This document shows, in pieces, positions 19,093-29,599 of a stretch of 64,000 bases of DNA. The position numbers were made by a program, and so were the translations under genes. The stretch's first letter is position 1. Every line of letters begins with the position of its first letter. The stretch covers positions 372,001-436,000 of the forward strand of contig JACPIT010000009.1 of the NCBI GenBank assembly GCA_016187945.1, given 5' to 3'. Origin of the DNA: Opitutia bacterium. Its GTDB lineage: Bacteria; Verrucomicrobiota; Verrucomicrobiia; Opitutales; Opitutaceae. A model generated the notes under the pieces. That model ran no database searches, was not told where the DNA came from, and saw only the letters and a list, made by a program, of their open reading frames with translations.

Positions 19093-20514
19093 TTAGTGGC
19101 CCGAGCCGTGCGGGTCGGCTTGCGGGATGACCGCCTTCACTTCCGACATCGGCATGATGGGCACGAAGCGGATGAAGAGGAGGAACAGGAACGAGAAGAC
19201 GCCGAAGGTGCCGAAGAAGGTGAACAGCTCGACGATCGACGGCGAATAGTAGCCCCACGAGGACGGCAGGAAGTCGCGGGCGAGCGAGGTGACGATGATC
19301 ACGAAGCGCTCGAACCACATGCCGACGTTGACGAAGATCGAGAGGATCCAGACGAGCGTCGTGTTGTTGCGGATCGATTTGAACCAGAAGAACTGCGGCG
19401 TGATGACGTTGCAGCCGATCATGATCCAGTAAGCCCAGGCGTAGTGGCCGAACGCGCGGTTGATGAACGCGAAGCCTTCATACGGGTTGGCGCCATACCA
19501 CGCGATGAAGAACTCCATCGAGTAGGCGTAGCCGACCATCGTGCCCGTCGCCAAAGTGATCTTGGTCATGCAGTCGATGTGATACTGCGTGATCAGATCC
19601 TCGAGGCGGAAGATCGCCCGGAGCGGCAGCATGAGCGTGAGCACCATGCCGAAGCCCGAGAAGATCGCGCCTGCGACGAAGTAAGGCGGGAAGATCGTCG
19701 TGTGCCAGCCGGGGAGCAGCGAGACGGCGAAGTCGAACGAGACGATGGTGTGCACCGAAAGCACGAGCGGCGTGGCGATACCCGCGAGGATGAGGTAGGC
19801 CATTTCGTAGTTGCTCCAGTGGCGGTTGGAACCGCGCCAGCCCATCGCGAAGAAACCGTAGATGCGCGCCTTCAGCACATTGCCGGCGGCGGTGAAACGA
19901 TCGCGCAGCGTGCCGAGGTCGGGGATGAGACCGATATACCAGAACAGCACCGAAACTGTGCCGTAGGTCGAGACCGCGAACACGTCCCACTCGAGCGGCG
20001 AACGGAAGTTCTGCCAGATGAAATTGGCGTTCGGGATCGGGAAGAGATACCAGGCCATCCACACGCGACCGACGTGGAACACGGGGAAGATCGCGGCGCA
20101 AACGACGGCGAAGATCGTCATCGCTTCCGCGGCGCGGTTGACCGACGTGCGCCACTTCTGGCGCAGGAGGCACAAGATCGCGGAGATCAGCGTGCCGGCG
20201 TGACCGATACCGATCCAGAAGACGAAGTTGACGATGTCCCACGCCCAGTTGACCGGATTGGCGTGACCCCAGACACCGACGCCGGTGCCGACGAGGTAGA
20301 TCAGGCCGGCGACGGTGAACGACGCGACGAAGGCCGCGACGCCGAAGCACCACCACCACCAGGTGGGAGTCGTGCCTTCGACCATGCCGCAGATTTTATC
20401 GGTGATCCACTTGAAGTCGCGGTGATGCTCGACGAGCTCGGCGCGCGGAAGGACCGCGGGCTTGACCTCGGCGAGGATCGGGTGAGCAGCGTGCTCAGCG
20501 GAGTGCGCAGCCAT
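19093..20514 (-). CDS. actC: alternative complex III subunit ActC (NrfD-like quinol-oxidising subunit)
   Basis: ActC is the NrfD/PsrC-type membrane protein that carries the quinol site next to the iron-sulfur subunit ActB. The 473-residue product has about ten membrane segments. Family motifs include [40 protein letters not shown] and [21 protein letters not shown] soluble N-terminus of about 60 residues and a short soluble C-terminus are normal. The gene shares its first base with the last base of the actB stop, so the two are translationally coupled. Confidence 0.95.
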   Translation of the reverse strand: MAAHSAEHAAHPILAEVKPAVLPRAELVEHHRDFKWITDKICGMVEGTTPTWWWWCFGVAAFVASFTVAGLIYLVGTGVGVWGHANPVNWAWDIVNFVFWIGIGHAGTLISAILCLLRQKWRTSVNRAAEAMTIFAVVCAAIFPVFHVGRVWMAWYLFPIPNANFIWQNFRSPLEWDVFAVSTYGTVSVLFWYIGLIPDLGTLRDRFTAAGNVLKARIYGFFAMGWRGSNRHWSNYEMAYLILAGIATPLVLSVHTIVSFDFAVSLLPGWHTTIFPPYFVAGAIFSGFGMVLTLMLPLRAIFRLEDLITQYHIDCMTKITLATGTMVGYAYSMEFFIAWYGANPYEGFAFINRAFGHYAWAYWIMIGCNVITPQFFWFKSIRNNTTLVWILSIFVNVGMWFERFVIIVTSLARDFLPSSWGYYSPSIVELFTFFGTFGVFSFLFLLFIRFVPIMPMSEVKAVIPQADPHGSGH

Positions 20515-23500
20515 TAGTGCTTCCCTCCGTGTTGCTCTTCACCGTGGGCGGCGCCGTGCGAAGCACCGTGGCCTTCGCCGTGCGCCGGGTGGTTCTTGTT
20601 GTTGTATTCCACCCGGCTGAGCGGGAGGGCCTGATAGTCCGGCATGTGCGGGTTCGGATTGCGGAGCTTGCCGAGGTAGGTGAGACGCGGGCGGACGTTG
20701 AGGTAACCGAGCACCGCGTAGTCGCGCTCCTGCGCCTTGAGTTTCGAAACCTGACTGTTCGCGTCCTTGATGTTGCCGAACACGATGGCGTCGACCGCGC
20801 AGACTTGCTGGCAGGCGGTGCGGATCGTGCCGTCCGGCACTTCGACGTCGCCGCTGGCGCCGGCTTTGCGCTTCTGGGCGATCTTGCCCTGGTTGATGCG
20901 CTGGATGCAGAAGGTGCATTTCTCCATGACGCCGCGCATGCGGATCGAGACGTCCGGATTCTTCACCATCTTGACCAGCTCCGGCATCTCCTTCTGGTGG
21001 CCGAGCGGGCCCATGTAGAGGGCGTCGGTCGCGCGCTTGTTGAAATCGAAATAATTAAAGCGGCGAACCTTGTAGGGACAGTTGTTGGCGCAGTAACGCG
21101 TGCCGATGCAACGGTTGTAGGCCATCGTGTTGATGCCTTCGTCGTCGTGCACAGTGGCGTTGACGGGGCACACGGTTTCGCACGGCGCGGTTTCGCAGTG
21201 CTGGCAGGTCATCGGCTGGACGACCGCCTGCGGATCTTCCGGAATCTCCTTGTTGCCCTCGCCGCCGAACGCCGCGGCGTCGGCCTTGCCGTCCGAGTAG
21301 TAGCGGTCGAGGCGGATCCAGTGCATCTCGCGGCCGCGCATAACCTGGTCGCGGCCGACGATCGGAATGTTGTTTTCCGCCTGACAGGCGATGACGCAGG
21401 CGTTGCAGCCGATGCAGGTGTTGAGGTCGATCGACATGCCCCACTGATGGATGCCGTCGAAGTTGGGCTGCTCGTAGAGCGACTGGCCGCGCGGCGTGTT
21501 GACCGCGAGCGCGGAGAGCGGCTGGTTCTTGTCCTTGCCGTAAACGGGCGGCGTGTGGGACTCCATGCCGATGCCGGCGACGAATGCGGGATTGGCGTTG
21601 AACTCGTCGAGGTTGGCTTCGCGCACGATGTCGCGACCTTCCATCGACCAGTGCTCCTGCGTGTTGGCGAGCTTCTGCTTCGTGCCGGTCACGCGGATCT
21701 TCGCGCCGGTCGCGAACGACATCGCGGCGCTGGTGCGGACGGTGTAGGCATTGAAGCCGCCGCCGGTGCCGACGCGACCCGAGTGGGTGCGGCCGTAACC
21801 GAGCGGAAGGACGATCGTGTAGTTCGCCAGACCGGGCTGGATGTGGATCGGGCCGGAGACCTTGCGGCCGTCGATCTCGACCTCACCGAGGTAGGCGAGC
21901 TCCTTGCCCTGCTGGTATTCGGCGTTCTCGACGCGCGCGACCTGCGGGTTGCTGCCGTGCGGGTAAACGTTCAGCTCCTTCGCGAGACGCGGGGAAATGA
22001 GAATGGCGTTGTCCCACGAAATTTTCGTGATCGGGTCCGGGCACTCTTGCAGCCAGCCGTTGTTGGCGAAGCGGCCGTCGTCGACCTTGTGGTCGGTGGC
22101 GAAACGGACTTCGAGGTTGCCGGAAGCCGGCGCCGTGGTGGCGGAGGCTTTCGCGACGAGCGCGCCGGCGGTGGCGGCGTTGAACGTGACCGACACCGGC
22201 TTGTAGGCCGAGTTGGCGAGCACGCCGTCGTGGAGGAATTTCTCGAAGGCCTTCTTGTCGCCGCCGGTGACGCTCGCGATCGTCGTGAAGACTTGCGCGT
22301 AGGCCTCGGGATTCTGTTCGCCGGCGAGGCGGGCGAGCAGCTCGACTTCCATCAGGCCGCCGAAGAGCGGGAGGATCATCGGCTGGATCGGCACGATCGT
22401 GCCGTCGAGCGTGCGGCCGTCGGCCCACGACTCGAGGTAATGCGTCGCGGCGAGCGTCGTGCCCGCGAGCGCGGCGGTCTCGTCGGCGCAGTAACCGAAG
22501 CGGATGACGTCCGGCACGGACTTCAACAGCGCGCCGAACTCGAGATCGGCGGGCGCGTTGTAGGCCGGATTGCCGTTGAGGACGAAGAGCGTCTTGACCG
22601 AGCCCGACTTGATCGCGGCAGCGAGCGCCTGGATCGTGGAGGCGGTGCGCGGCTCGGCGGCGACGAACTCGACCGTCTTGCCGATGTTGCCGAGTGCCTG
22701 GTTGATCGCGTTGACGAGAACGTGAACGGCGGCGGGCTGGTGCGCGCCGGCGATGACGATCGACTCGCCGCGGTGTTCCGCGAGATCCTTGGCGCACTCT
22801 TCGATCCACTTTGGATTAACGCCGCCCAAGCCCTGCGCGAGCGAGGCGAACGCGTTCGTATTCGTGACGTGGCCGGCGAGCGCGGCGGCGAACGCGAGAA
22901 TCTGCGAGCTGCCGAGGCGGAGGCGGTGATCCGCCATCGAGCCGGTCAGCGTGAACGCGCTCTCCACGACGTAGAGGCGGTTCATCGGGTCGTCCTTCTT
23001 CGCGACGCGGCGGCCCTTCGAGAACGCGCGGGCGTATTCGAGCGCGCCGCCTTCGGCGTGGAAGAAATCGGCGTCGAGCGAGACGACGCGCTTGGCCTGC
23101 GCGAAGCGGTAGATCGGCTTCACGTTCTGACCGAAGGAGGCGACGGCGGCGTCGGCCGGCGCTTCGTCGGCGACGGGCTCGTATTCGGCCCAGATGGCGC
23201 GCGGGAATTTGGTCTTCAGCGCGGCGACGAGGCGGGCGCGGGTCGGCGAGGCGGACTCGTCGGCGAGGAACGCGAGGCCTTCGCCGTTGCCGGCGTATTG
23301 CTTCGCGATCGAGGCGAGCAGGTCGTTGACCGCAGCGGCGTCGATGACGGCGCCGTTGCGAATGTGCTGCGTGGCACGGTCCGGATCGTAGAGGTCGAGG
23401 ACGGAGGCTTGCGCGATGAGCGTCGTGGCGCCGCCGCAGGGATCGTAGCTCGGGTTGCCCTCGAGCTTGGTCGGGCGGCCCTGGTGCGTCTCGGCGAGGA

Positions 23501-23825
23501 GGGGCTGCGCGTGACGGCGCAGCGGCATCGCGGTGGCGTAGTAGAGCGGCAGGCCCGGGACGATGTATTCGGACGATTTGCCGTAGGGCAGGATGTTCGT
23601 CTCGGGACGGCGGCAGCCAGCGAGGCCGACGCCACCGAGCGCGAACGACGCCGCCATGATCTTCATGAACTGGCGACGGTCGACGCCCTCGATGGACGAA
23701 GCGCCTTCGGGGAATTCGCGGGCGACTTGCTCGCGGAAGCCGGGCGAGTCGGCGAGTTCGTCGAGGCTGCGCCAGTAGCGGGGACCGCTCGCGGGAGCGG
23801 CGGGATGGTCAAATTTGCGTTTCAT
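20514..23825 (-). CDS. actB: alternative complex III subunit ActB (molybdopterin oxidoreductase-like plus iron-sulfur domain)
   Basis: A 1103-residue fusion typical of ActB. The N-terminus has a Tat-like signal and lipobox ([22 protein letters not shown]), implying export and membrane attachment. The first 700 or so residues resemble a molybdopterin oxidoreductase fold but in known ActB hold no Mo cofactor. The C-terminal part has the ferredoxin-type clusters: [35 protein letters not shown] (spacing of a [3Fe-4S] site) and CTFC with CQQVC, consistent with three [4Fe-4S] and one [3Fe-4S]. These pass electrons from quinol at ActC to the heme subunits. The family length is about 1000. actA ends on the base where actB starts. 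Confidence 0.95.
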   Translation of the reverse strand: MKRKFDHPAAPASGPRYWRSLDELADSPGFREQVAREFPEGASSIEGVDRRQFMKIMAASFALGGVGLAGCRRPETNILPYGKSSEYIVPGLPLYYATAMPLRRHAQPLLAETHQGRPTKLEGNPSYDPCGGATTLIAQASVLDLYDPDRATQHIRNGAVIDAAAVNDLLASIAKQYAGNGEGLAFLADESASPTRARLVAALKTKFPRAIWAEYEPVADEAPADAAVASFGQNVKPIYRFAQAKRVVSLDADFFHAEGGALEYARAFSKGRRVAKKDDPMNRLYVVESAFTLTGSMADHRLRLGSSQILAFAAALAGHVTNTNAFASLAQGLGGVNPKWIEECAKDLAEHRGESIVIAGAHQPAAVHVLVNAINQALGNIGKTVEFVAAEPRTASTIQALAAAIKSGSVKTLFVLNGNPAYNAPADLEFGALLKSVPDVIRFGYCADETAALAGTTLAATHYLESWADGRTLDGTIVPIQPMILPLFGGLMEVELLARLAGEQNPEAYAQVFTTIASVTGGDKKAFEKFLHDGVLANSAYKPVSVTFNAATAGALVAKASATTAPASGNLEVRFATDHKVDDGRFANNGWLQECPDPITKISWDNAILISPRLAKELNVYPHGSNPQVARVENAEYQQGKELAYLGEVEIDGRKVSGPIHIQPGLANYTIVLPLGYGRTHSGRVGTGGGFNAYTVRTSAAMSFATGAKIRVTGTKQKLANTQEHWSMEGRDIVREANLDEFNANPAFVAGIGMESHTPPVYGKDKNQPLSALAVNTPRGQSLYEQPNFDGIHQWGMSIDLNTCIGCNACVIACQAENNIPIVGRDQVMRGREMHWIRLDRYYSDGKADAAAFGGEGNKEIPEDPQAVVQPMTCQHCETAPCETVCPVNATVHDDEGINTMAYNRCIGTRYCANNCPYKVRRFNYFDFNKRATDALYMGPLGHQKEMPELVKMVKNPDVSIRMRGVMEKCTFCIQRINQGKIAQKRKAGASGDVEVPDGTIRTACQQVCAVDAIVFGNIKDANSQVSKLKAQERDYAVLGYLNVRPRLTYLGKLRNPNPHMPDYQALPLSRVEYNNKNHPAHGEGHGASHGAAHGEEQHGGKH

Positions 23826-24478
23826 CAGCGGTGGCAGCCGGAGCAGCTTTGCGGGGGCTTAACCTTCCAGTCCTTGATCATCTTGTGGGCCTCCTCGAGG
23901 CCGGCCTGTTCGGCCACGGTCTTCGAGTTGAGGTTGAAAACGTCCGCGGGCTTGCGGATGAATTTTTCCGGGGCGCGGTGGCAATCCAGGCAGAAGCCCA
24001 TCGAGTGGGACTTGTCGTGCCAGACGGTCGACATCTCGTTCACCTTGCCGTGGCACTCGACGCAGCTGACGCCGCGATTCACGTGCACGGAGTGGTTGAA
24101 GTAGACGTAGTCGGGCGCTTGGTGGATTTTCACCCACGGCACGGGCTCGCCGGTCTCGAAGCTCTTGCGCACCGGCTCGAGGAGCGGGCTCTGGGGCTTG
24201 ATGATCGAGTGGCAGTTCATGCACGTCTGCGCCGTCGGGACGCTGGACGTGCCGGACTTTTCAACGGCGGCGTGGCAGTAGCGGCAGTCGATCGCGAGGT
24301 TGCCCGCGTGCAGGCTGTGGTCGAACGGGACCGGTTGGATCGGCTGGTAACCGACGCGAAGGTATTTCGGCGTCGAGTAGTAGGTGACGGCAGCGGTCGC
24401 GACGCTGCCGAGCACGAACAGGAAAATCACGATCTGCAGCGGCAGAGCGTTCGCGGATTTCGGGAAGATCTTCGACAT
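23825..24478 (-). CDS. actA: alternative complex III subunit ActA (pentaheme cytochrome c)
   Basis: A 217-residue membrane-anchored cytochrome with an N-terminal helix (LQIVIFLFVLGSVATAAVTYY) and five CxxCH sites: CRYCH, CMNCH, CVECH, CLDCH and CSGCH, the last at the C-terminus. Five hemes is the family number for ActA. Spare histidines (HSLH, NHSVH, HDKSHS) can be axial ligands. The head of the act genes is here, with only a small Tat-like peptide gene before it. The gene order actABCDEF is complete. Confidence 0.95.
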   Translation of the reverse strand: MSKIFPKSANALPLQIVIFLFVLGSVATAAVTYYSTPKYLRVGYQPIQPVPFDHSLHAGNLAIDCRYCHAAVEKSGTSSVPTAQTCMNCHSIIKPQSPLLEPVRKSFETGEPVPWVKIHQAPDYVYFNHSVHVNRGVSCVECHGKVNEMSTVWHDKSHSMGFCLDCHRAPEKFIRKPADVFNLNSKTVAEQAGLEEAHKMIKDWKVKPPQSCSGCHR

Positions 24479-24505
24479 GGGTCGAGGGGAAGGAACGCGG
24501 GACGG

Positions 24506-24688
24506 TTAGAAGGTGCCTTCTTGGCGGGGCACCGCGCGCTGCTCGGGACGCAGCGCAATCTCGGTCGGCACCGTGGGGGCGACAGCACGCGTCTCGGTCT
24601 TCGCGAGGACCTTGGGAAGGATGCCAACGGCAGCGACGAGGCCGCCCAATTTGGCAAAAAAGGATTTGCGCGAACAATTTGGGTTCAC
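24506..24688 (-). CDS. small twin-arginine-like signal peptide protein at the head of the ACIII operon
   Basis: A 60-residue ORF with a GTG start. It has SRKSFFAKLGGLVAAVGILP, close to a twin-arginine motif with Arg-Lys in place of Arg-Arg, then about 35 polar residues ending RPEQRAVPRQEGTF. It precedes actA by 27 bases on the same strand. Many verrucomicrobial genomes annotate short proteins of this kind as twin-arginine signal domain proteins. There is no cofactor motif. No good ribosome-binding site is seen, so the gene is probable rather than sure. Confidence 0.5.
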   Translation of the reverse strand: MNPNCSRKSFFAKLGGLVAAVGILPKVLAKTETRAVAPTVPTEIALRPEQRAVPRQEGTF

Positions 24689-25018
24689 GGTGTGTGTGGT
24701 TCGGAGCGGTCAGAAAAGGAAGCTGCTCTTGGGAAGTAAAACAAAAATTCCAAGAGCGTGCAGCTACTCGGGACTATTAGCCGCGGGGAGAATTCTCGCG
24801 CATGCGGCTAATCGCTCCACCGCCGCGGTGCGGCTGACTTTCGGATGCCGTTTCTCCGAGGGAAAACCGGGGAAATTCCCGCTGCCCCACCCCACCGTTC
24901 CGGGGCGCCGTGCGAGCTGCCGCAGGGCGCGGGAGCACGCCGACGATGACACACTTTGCGCGCGCGGGAGACGCCAGCGTGAACCGCGAAGGCTCGCGAT
25001 CGCTGCGGCGCGCGCGCG
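24689..25018. promoter_or_regulatory. intergenic region with two inverted repeats, likely holding the ACIII operon promoter
   Basis: This 330-base gap separates the end of the ABC export operon from the start of the ACIII operon, both on the minus strand. GCTCTTGG (24725-24732) and CCAAGAGC (24750-24757) flank a 17-base AT-rich core, an island of low GC in a rich surrounding. A second perfect nine-base repeat, ATTAGCCGC (24776-24784) with GCGGCTAAT (24104 bases from there is not implied; right arm at 24804-24812), encloses the palindrome GAGAATTCTC. I find no good -35/-10 pair. The rest holds no gene I can support. Confidence 0.4.
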
Positions 25019-25708
<690 letters not shown>

Positions 25709-25709
25709 G

Positions 25710-26972
25710 TTACTGCGAGGTGCCGCGAATGATGTCGCCCGGCTCGAGCTTGGCGGCGCGACGGGCCGGGATGAGCGAGGCAATCATCACGACCACCGCG
25801 GCGGTGACGGTGGCGGCGACATAATGCCAAATCGACCACGCAACGACAAAGCTGTCGGTCGAGAAGATGCCGCGGATGCGGATGGGGAGCTTCGAGACTC
25901 CGTAGGTGACGCCGGCGCCGAACGCCCAGCCGAGGATGGTGCCGATCACGAGCACGATGGTGCCTTGCCAGATGAAAATCCGCGAGATGTCCCGCCGCGT
26001 GTAGCCCATCGAGCGCAGGATCGCGATCTCCTTGGTTTTCTCCATGACGATCATCGCGAGCGTATTGAACATGCCGAGGCCGGAGATGAGGATGATCGTC
26101 GAAACCGTGAGCGCGGAGGAGACGCGCAGCGCGCGAAAGACTTCGAGCCAGGTCTTCTCGCGTTCCTGCCAGCCCTGCGCGCCGTGGCGAAACACGTTTT
26201 CCATCTGGAGCGCGTCCTGCGGAGCGCGATCTTTGTCGAAAAGCGCGACTTGGATGAACGACGCGCCGGTCGTTTTTTTCAGGAGCGAACGCGCTTCGCC
26301 GAGGTGCATGTAGATGCGAACCTTGTCGATGTCGCTCACGCCGGTTTCGTAGACCGCGCTGATGCGATAGCGTCGCTGCTGATCGGCGGCGCGGAGGATC
26401 AGCGAGTCGCCGACATTCACCTGCAAACGCTCCGCGAGCACCGAGCCGATCAAGAGGCCGGTCGGCCGGCCGCGGTAGTCCTCGAGCGAACCGCGCACGA
26501 TCTGATGCTCGAGATCCGAAACCGCGAGATGGTTCTCGAGTCTGATGCCGTAGACCTGCGCGGTGTCGTTCTTGAACGAACTGTCGGCCACCACGGAGCC
26601 GCGGAGCACCATCGAAGCGCCGGAGACATTGTTGAACTGCTTCAACGCCTCCATCAGCAAATCGGGATTTTCGACGCCTTCGATGTAGCGGCGGCCTTCG
26701 CGCGCCGAGACGAGGAACGTGCTCGCATTCCGATCGTGACCGGCGGCGTTCATCGCGTAGATCGTGTCCTGAAACTTATCCTCGATGCGAATGGCGCCGT
26801 TGGTGCCGAGGATCGTCTTGATGAAGAAGTCCTCGAAGCCACTCGTCTGCGCCTGCGTGACGATGAAGAAGCCGACGCCAAACACGATGCCGGCGAGGCT
26901 CATGAGCATCGAGCGCTTCTTGGCGGTCAGGAAGCGGACGGCGATGCGGAGGTTCGTCGAAACGGCGGCCAC
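25710..26972 (-). CDS. ABC transporter permease, FtsX/MacB family
   Basis: A 420-residue permease. A membrane helix near residues 20-40 (RSMLMSLAGIVFGVGFFIV) is followed by a large periplasmic domain of about 220 residues and three C-terminal helices (STIILISGLGMFNTLAMIVM, IWQGTIVLVIGTILGWAFGA, IWHYVAATVTAAVVVMIASL). This is the four-helix MacB/LolC/LolE arrangement, which works by moving periplasmic substrate rather than pumping through the membrane. The EKTKEIAILRSMGYTRRDI coupling-helix stretch is typical. It lies between the adaptor and the ATPase, so the set is a tripartite MacAB-TolC-type exporter with unknown substrate. Confidence 0.92.
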   Translation of the reverse strand: MAAVSTNLRIAVRFLTAKKRSMLMSLAGIVFGVGFFIVTQAQTSGFEDFFIKTILGTNGAIRIEDKFQDTIYAMNAAGHDRNASTFLVSAREGRRYIEGVENPDLLMEALKQFNNVSGASMVLRGSVVADSSFKNDTAQVYGIRLENHLAVSDLEHQIVRGSLEDYRGRPTGLLIGSVLAERLQVNVGDSLILRAADQQRRYRISAVYETGVSDIDKVRIYMHLGEARSLLKKTTGASFIQVALFDKDRAPQDALQMENVFRHGAQGWQEREKTWLEVFRALRVSSALTVSTIILISGLGMFNTLAMIVMEKTKEIAILRSMGYTRRDISRIFIWQGTIVLVIGTILGWAFGAGVTYGVSKLPIRIRGIFSTDSFVVAWSIWHYVAATVTAAVVVMIASLIPARRAAKLEPGDIIRGTSQ

Positions 26973-26981
26973 GCGGGTCGA

Positions 26982-28121
26982 TTACTGCTGCGCCTTGGCG
27001 AGCTGCGTGCGGACGTGGTCGCCATCGCGGAAACGATCCATCTCCTCGACGACGACGCGTTCATCGGCTTGTAGACCTTTGAGTATCTCCACCTGATTGA
27101 GTCCCTCGAAGCCTTTTTCGACTTTGCGGCGTTCGAGCGTGCTGCCGTTGAGCGCATAGACGTAGTCGCCGATCAGCGCGCGACGCGGGATCAGCACGGC
27201 GTTCTTGCGTTCCGAGATAACGATGCTCACTTCGCCCGTCAGCCCGGGCACCAACACGCGCCCTTCGGGCAGCGAGACGTCGAGAAAAACGGTGTAGCGC
27301 TGCGTCGCCGAGTCGGCAGACGGAAGGATCTTCGAGACGACGGCGTTGTATTGATCCGCGCCGTAGGTGAGGAAGCGGACCGAGGCTTTCTGGCCGACCT
27401 TCACCGTCGCGAACTTCTCTTCGCTCAGCTTGGCCTCGACTGTGCGTGTGGTCGCGATGACGGTGGCGATCGGCGTGTTTTCGCCGATGAGATCGCCGAT
27501 GCGGGCAAAAACTGCGGTAATTACGCCGTCGGCGGGAGCGATGACAGTCATCTTGGCCCGCTCGCGCTCCTTGGCGCGCAGGCTCGTCTCGAGCGTCTGC
27601 AGCGCCAGTTTCAGATTCACCTCATCGAGTTCCATCTTCTGCTCGAGCTGCTGGAGCGAGCGCCGCTGTTTTTCGAGTTCGGCCTGCGGGTAGGCGCCGG
27701 CCTCCGCTTGACGGGTGTAATTGGCGACGGTGTCGCGCATGTTCAGCACGTCAGCGCGCATGGTGGACCCGACCTCGACCTTGCGGCGCGCCGCGACGAG
27801 ATCGTTCTTGATCCGTTCGATATCGATGTCGACGTCGCCCGTATCGAGCTGCACGAGCACATCGCCGCGAAAGACGCGCTTGCCGACATCGAGGGAACTA
27901 TCGAGCACGCGACCGCGCACCTCGCTCTTCAGCTCGTTCGCAAACTCCGCTTTGACTTCCACCGTGCCTTGAACGGTGTTGACGGCGGTGCCGCGCGTGG
28001 CGGGAGCCACAATCGCGACCGGCCGAAGGAGAAAGCCGATGAACCAGATAGCTGCGGCGAGGCCAGCCACGCCGATCACCGCACGCATCGCCCAGACTTT
28101 GGCAGGAGAACTGTCGCTCAT
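26982..28121 (-). CDS. HlyD/MacA-like periplasmic adaptor protein
   Basis: A 379-residue membrane-fusion protein. One N-terminal membrane helix (AVIGVAGLAAAIWFIGFLL), then a lipoyl-like half (TVEVKAEFANELKSEVRGRV), a long coiled-coil hairpin near residues 90-190 (QLEQKMELDEVNLKLALQTL), the second lipoyl half (TVIAPADGVITAVFARIGDL) and beta-barrel/membrane-proximal domains. Adaptors of this type bridge an inner-membrane permease and TolC. It overlaps the TolC-like gene by four bases and lies nine bases before the permease gene. Confidence 0.92.
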   Translation of the reverse strand: MSDSSPAKVWAMRAVIGVAGLAAAIWFIGFLLRPVAIVAPATRGTAVNTVQGTVEVKAEFANELKSEVRGRVLDSSLDVGKRVFRGDVLVQLDTGDVDIDIERIKNDLVAARRKVEVGSTMRADVLNMRDTVANYTRQAEAGAYPQAELEKQRRSLQQLEQKMELDEVNLKLALQTLETSLRAKERERAKMTVIAPADGVITAVFARIGDLIGENTPIATVIATTRTVEAKLSEEKFATVKVGQKASVRFLTYGADQYNAVVSKILPSADSATQRYTVFLDVSLPEGRVLVPGLTGEVSIVISERKNAVLIPRRALIGDYVYALNGSTLERRKVEKGFEGLNQVEILKGLQADERVVVEEMDRFRDGDHVRTQLAKAQQ

Positions 28122-29467
28122 TGTTTCGGGAGAAGTCCGACCACCGGATCCTGGCTCAATGTTCCGAGAAATTCGCCGATCTTCAGCATCAGATCGAGCC
28201 GCGCGTTGTAGGCGGCGACACGCGCGTCCAGCAGGGCGAGCTCCGCAAGAGACACGTCCGACTCGGAAGCGATGCCACGCTTGAACTCGTCCTGCTTCGC
28301 GCGCAAGGCGCCGCGACCGGAGTCGAGTCCCCGATCCGAGATCGCCATCGAGCGGGCGGAGAAACTGATATAGCGCGCCTGCGTCTGCGCCTGCCGCTGC
28401 ACGCGATCGGAAGCCTCGGCGAGATCGTTCTCCGCGATGCGGCGCCGGGCCAGAGCGCTCCGCGTCGCGGCACGGCTCGCCAGGCCGTCGAAGATCGTCC
28501 AGTTGACCTGAAATCCAGCGTAGAGGGAATTCACGCGATATTTCTGCGCGCCGTTGATCGAGTAGGCCTGCTCGTCCTGATTGGCCCCCATCACGGCGGA
28601 GATTTTCGGCCGCAGGCGCGTCTTCTGATTGAGGTAGCTGAGCTCATTGATCGCGACCTGCCGGTGCAGGTTCACCACCTCGAGGTTGGGACTTTCCTTG
28701 GCCCCGAGGAACGAGGCGAGCAGCCGATCGAAGGCCGCCGCGGAGTATTGGACGGGCGGAATTTCGTCCGGGATCTGACCGTCGTCAAAAACGCCAATGC
28801 CGGCCAAGCGCGCGAAGGACTGCTTCGCCGCCTCGAAATCGAACTCCGCCTGTTCGAGGGCAATCTGGCCGCGCTCCGCGGCCAGTCGCACCGGGAACGC
28901 ATCGAGATCGGAGATTTCCTTTTTCGCGAGACGGGCCTCGGCGATCGTCACCTGTTGCTGCGCGTAGGCCATATAGCGCCGGGCGCGGGCGACGGAAATT
29001 TTTTGGACGACCAGCGTCCCGAAATTCGAGCGCAACTGTTGCGCCAACTGCCGGTAGGCCTCGCGATAATTGCCGTCGGCCATCTCCCTGGCGATCGCGC
29101 CGGCCCGCGCGCTGTTCTTGCGTTCGCCCCAGAAAAACAGCGGCTGGCTGATCGAGACGTCGTAGTAGACTTTCGAGACGCGCAGTGTCTCCGTCTGGTC
29201 CGCGCGATCGTCGCGCGACTCGACCTGGCGAAAGGAGCCGCCCACGCTGGGCAGCAAGCCCGCCCGCGCCTCGACGCGATTGTTCTCCGCGATCTCGAGT
29301 TCGAGCGCGCGGTTCAGCATGCGCGGCGACTGTTGCACCGCTTGTTGAAGGATCGGGGCCAGGCCGGGCAACGCTCGCTCCGGTAAGGCCAAACCGTCCG
29401 CCGACTCAGCCGAAAGTATGCCGGCTCCCCATGCCGCCCAAATCAGGAACGAATAGCGTAATTTCAT
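28118..29467 (-). CDS. TolC family outer membrane efflux protein
   Basis: A 449-residue outer membrane factor. The frame extends to 30748 upstream, but a clean signal peptide (MKLRYSFLIWAAWGAGILSA) at 29467 marks the start. The mature part has the two repeated helical halves of TolC proteins: NRALELEIAENNRVEARAGL opens the first, and LNQKTRLRPKISAVMGA with NSLYAGFQVNWTIFDG opens the second. It would form the outer-membrane channel for the MacAB-like pump encoded behind it. As the first gene of the operon, it faces a perfect inverted repeat nine bases upstream of its ATG. Confidence 0.9.
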   Translation of the reverse strand: MKLRYSFLIWAAWGAGILSAESADGLALPERALPGLAPILQQAVQQSPRMLNRALELEIAENNRVEARAGLLPSVGGSFRQVESRDDRADQTETLRVSKVYYDVSISQPLFFWGERKNSARAGAIAREMADGNYREAYRQLAQQLRSNFGTLVVQKISVARARRYMAYAQQQVTIAEARLAKKEISDLDAFPVRLAAERGQIALEQAEFDFEAAKQSFARLAGIGVFDDGQIPDEIPPVQYSAAAFDRLLASFLGAKESPNLEVVNLHRQVAINELSYLNQKTRLRPKISAVMGANQDEQAYSINGAQKYRVNSLYAGFQVNWTIFDGLASRAATRSALARRRIAENDLAEASDRVQRQAQTQARYISFSARSMAISDRGLDSGRGALRAKQDEFKRGIASESDVSLAELALLDARVAAYNARLDLMLKIGEFLGTLSQDPVVGLLPKQ

Positions 29468-29475
29468 AGGCAATC

Positions 29476-29509
29476 TTGCCAAGGCGCCGCAAATGACACG
29501 CCTTGGCAA
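29476..29509. promoter_or_regulatory. perfect inverted repeat in the divergent TolC-Wzm intergenic region
   Basis: Arms TTGCCAAGGCG (29476-29486) and CGCCTTGGCAA (29499-29509) are exact reverse complements separated by 12 bases, giving a centre-to-centre distance of 23. The site is nine bases upstream of the TolC-like ATG, in a 132-base gap between divergent operons. It could be an operator or, transcribed leftward, a hairpin over the ribosome-binding region. No T tract follows on either strand, which argues against a terminator. Confidence 0.6.
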
Positions 29510-29599
29510 TCCGTAAATGATCCGGCGCGGGCTCGCGCGGTCGACGCGCATGAAAAGTATCCTTGCACCGAAAAGGCGCGCCGGGACACTGGCGATTTC

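Noticed and set aside
20517-24104. 1195-codon plus-strand open frame opposite actB and actA
   Set aside because: It mirrors the codon pattern of the real genes in high-GC DNA. Its product is Arg/Val/Asp-rich without family motifs, while the opposite strand has clear ActB and ActA signatures.
24689-25018. Exact sigma-70 promoter for the ACIII operon
   Set aside because: TTGGAA and TTTACT occur in the AT-rich island but at wrong spacing, so only the region and its inverted repeats are reported. The right arm of the second repeat is at 24804-24812.
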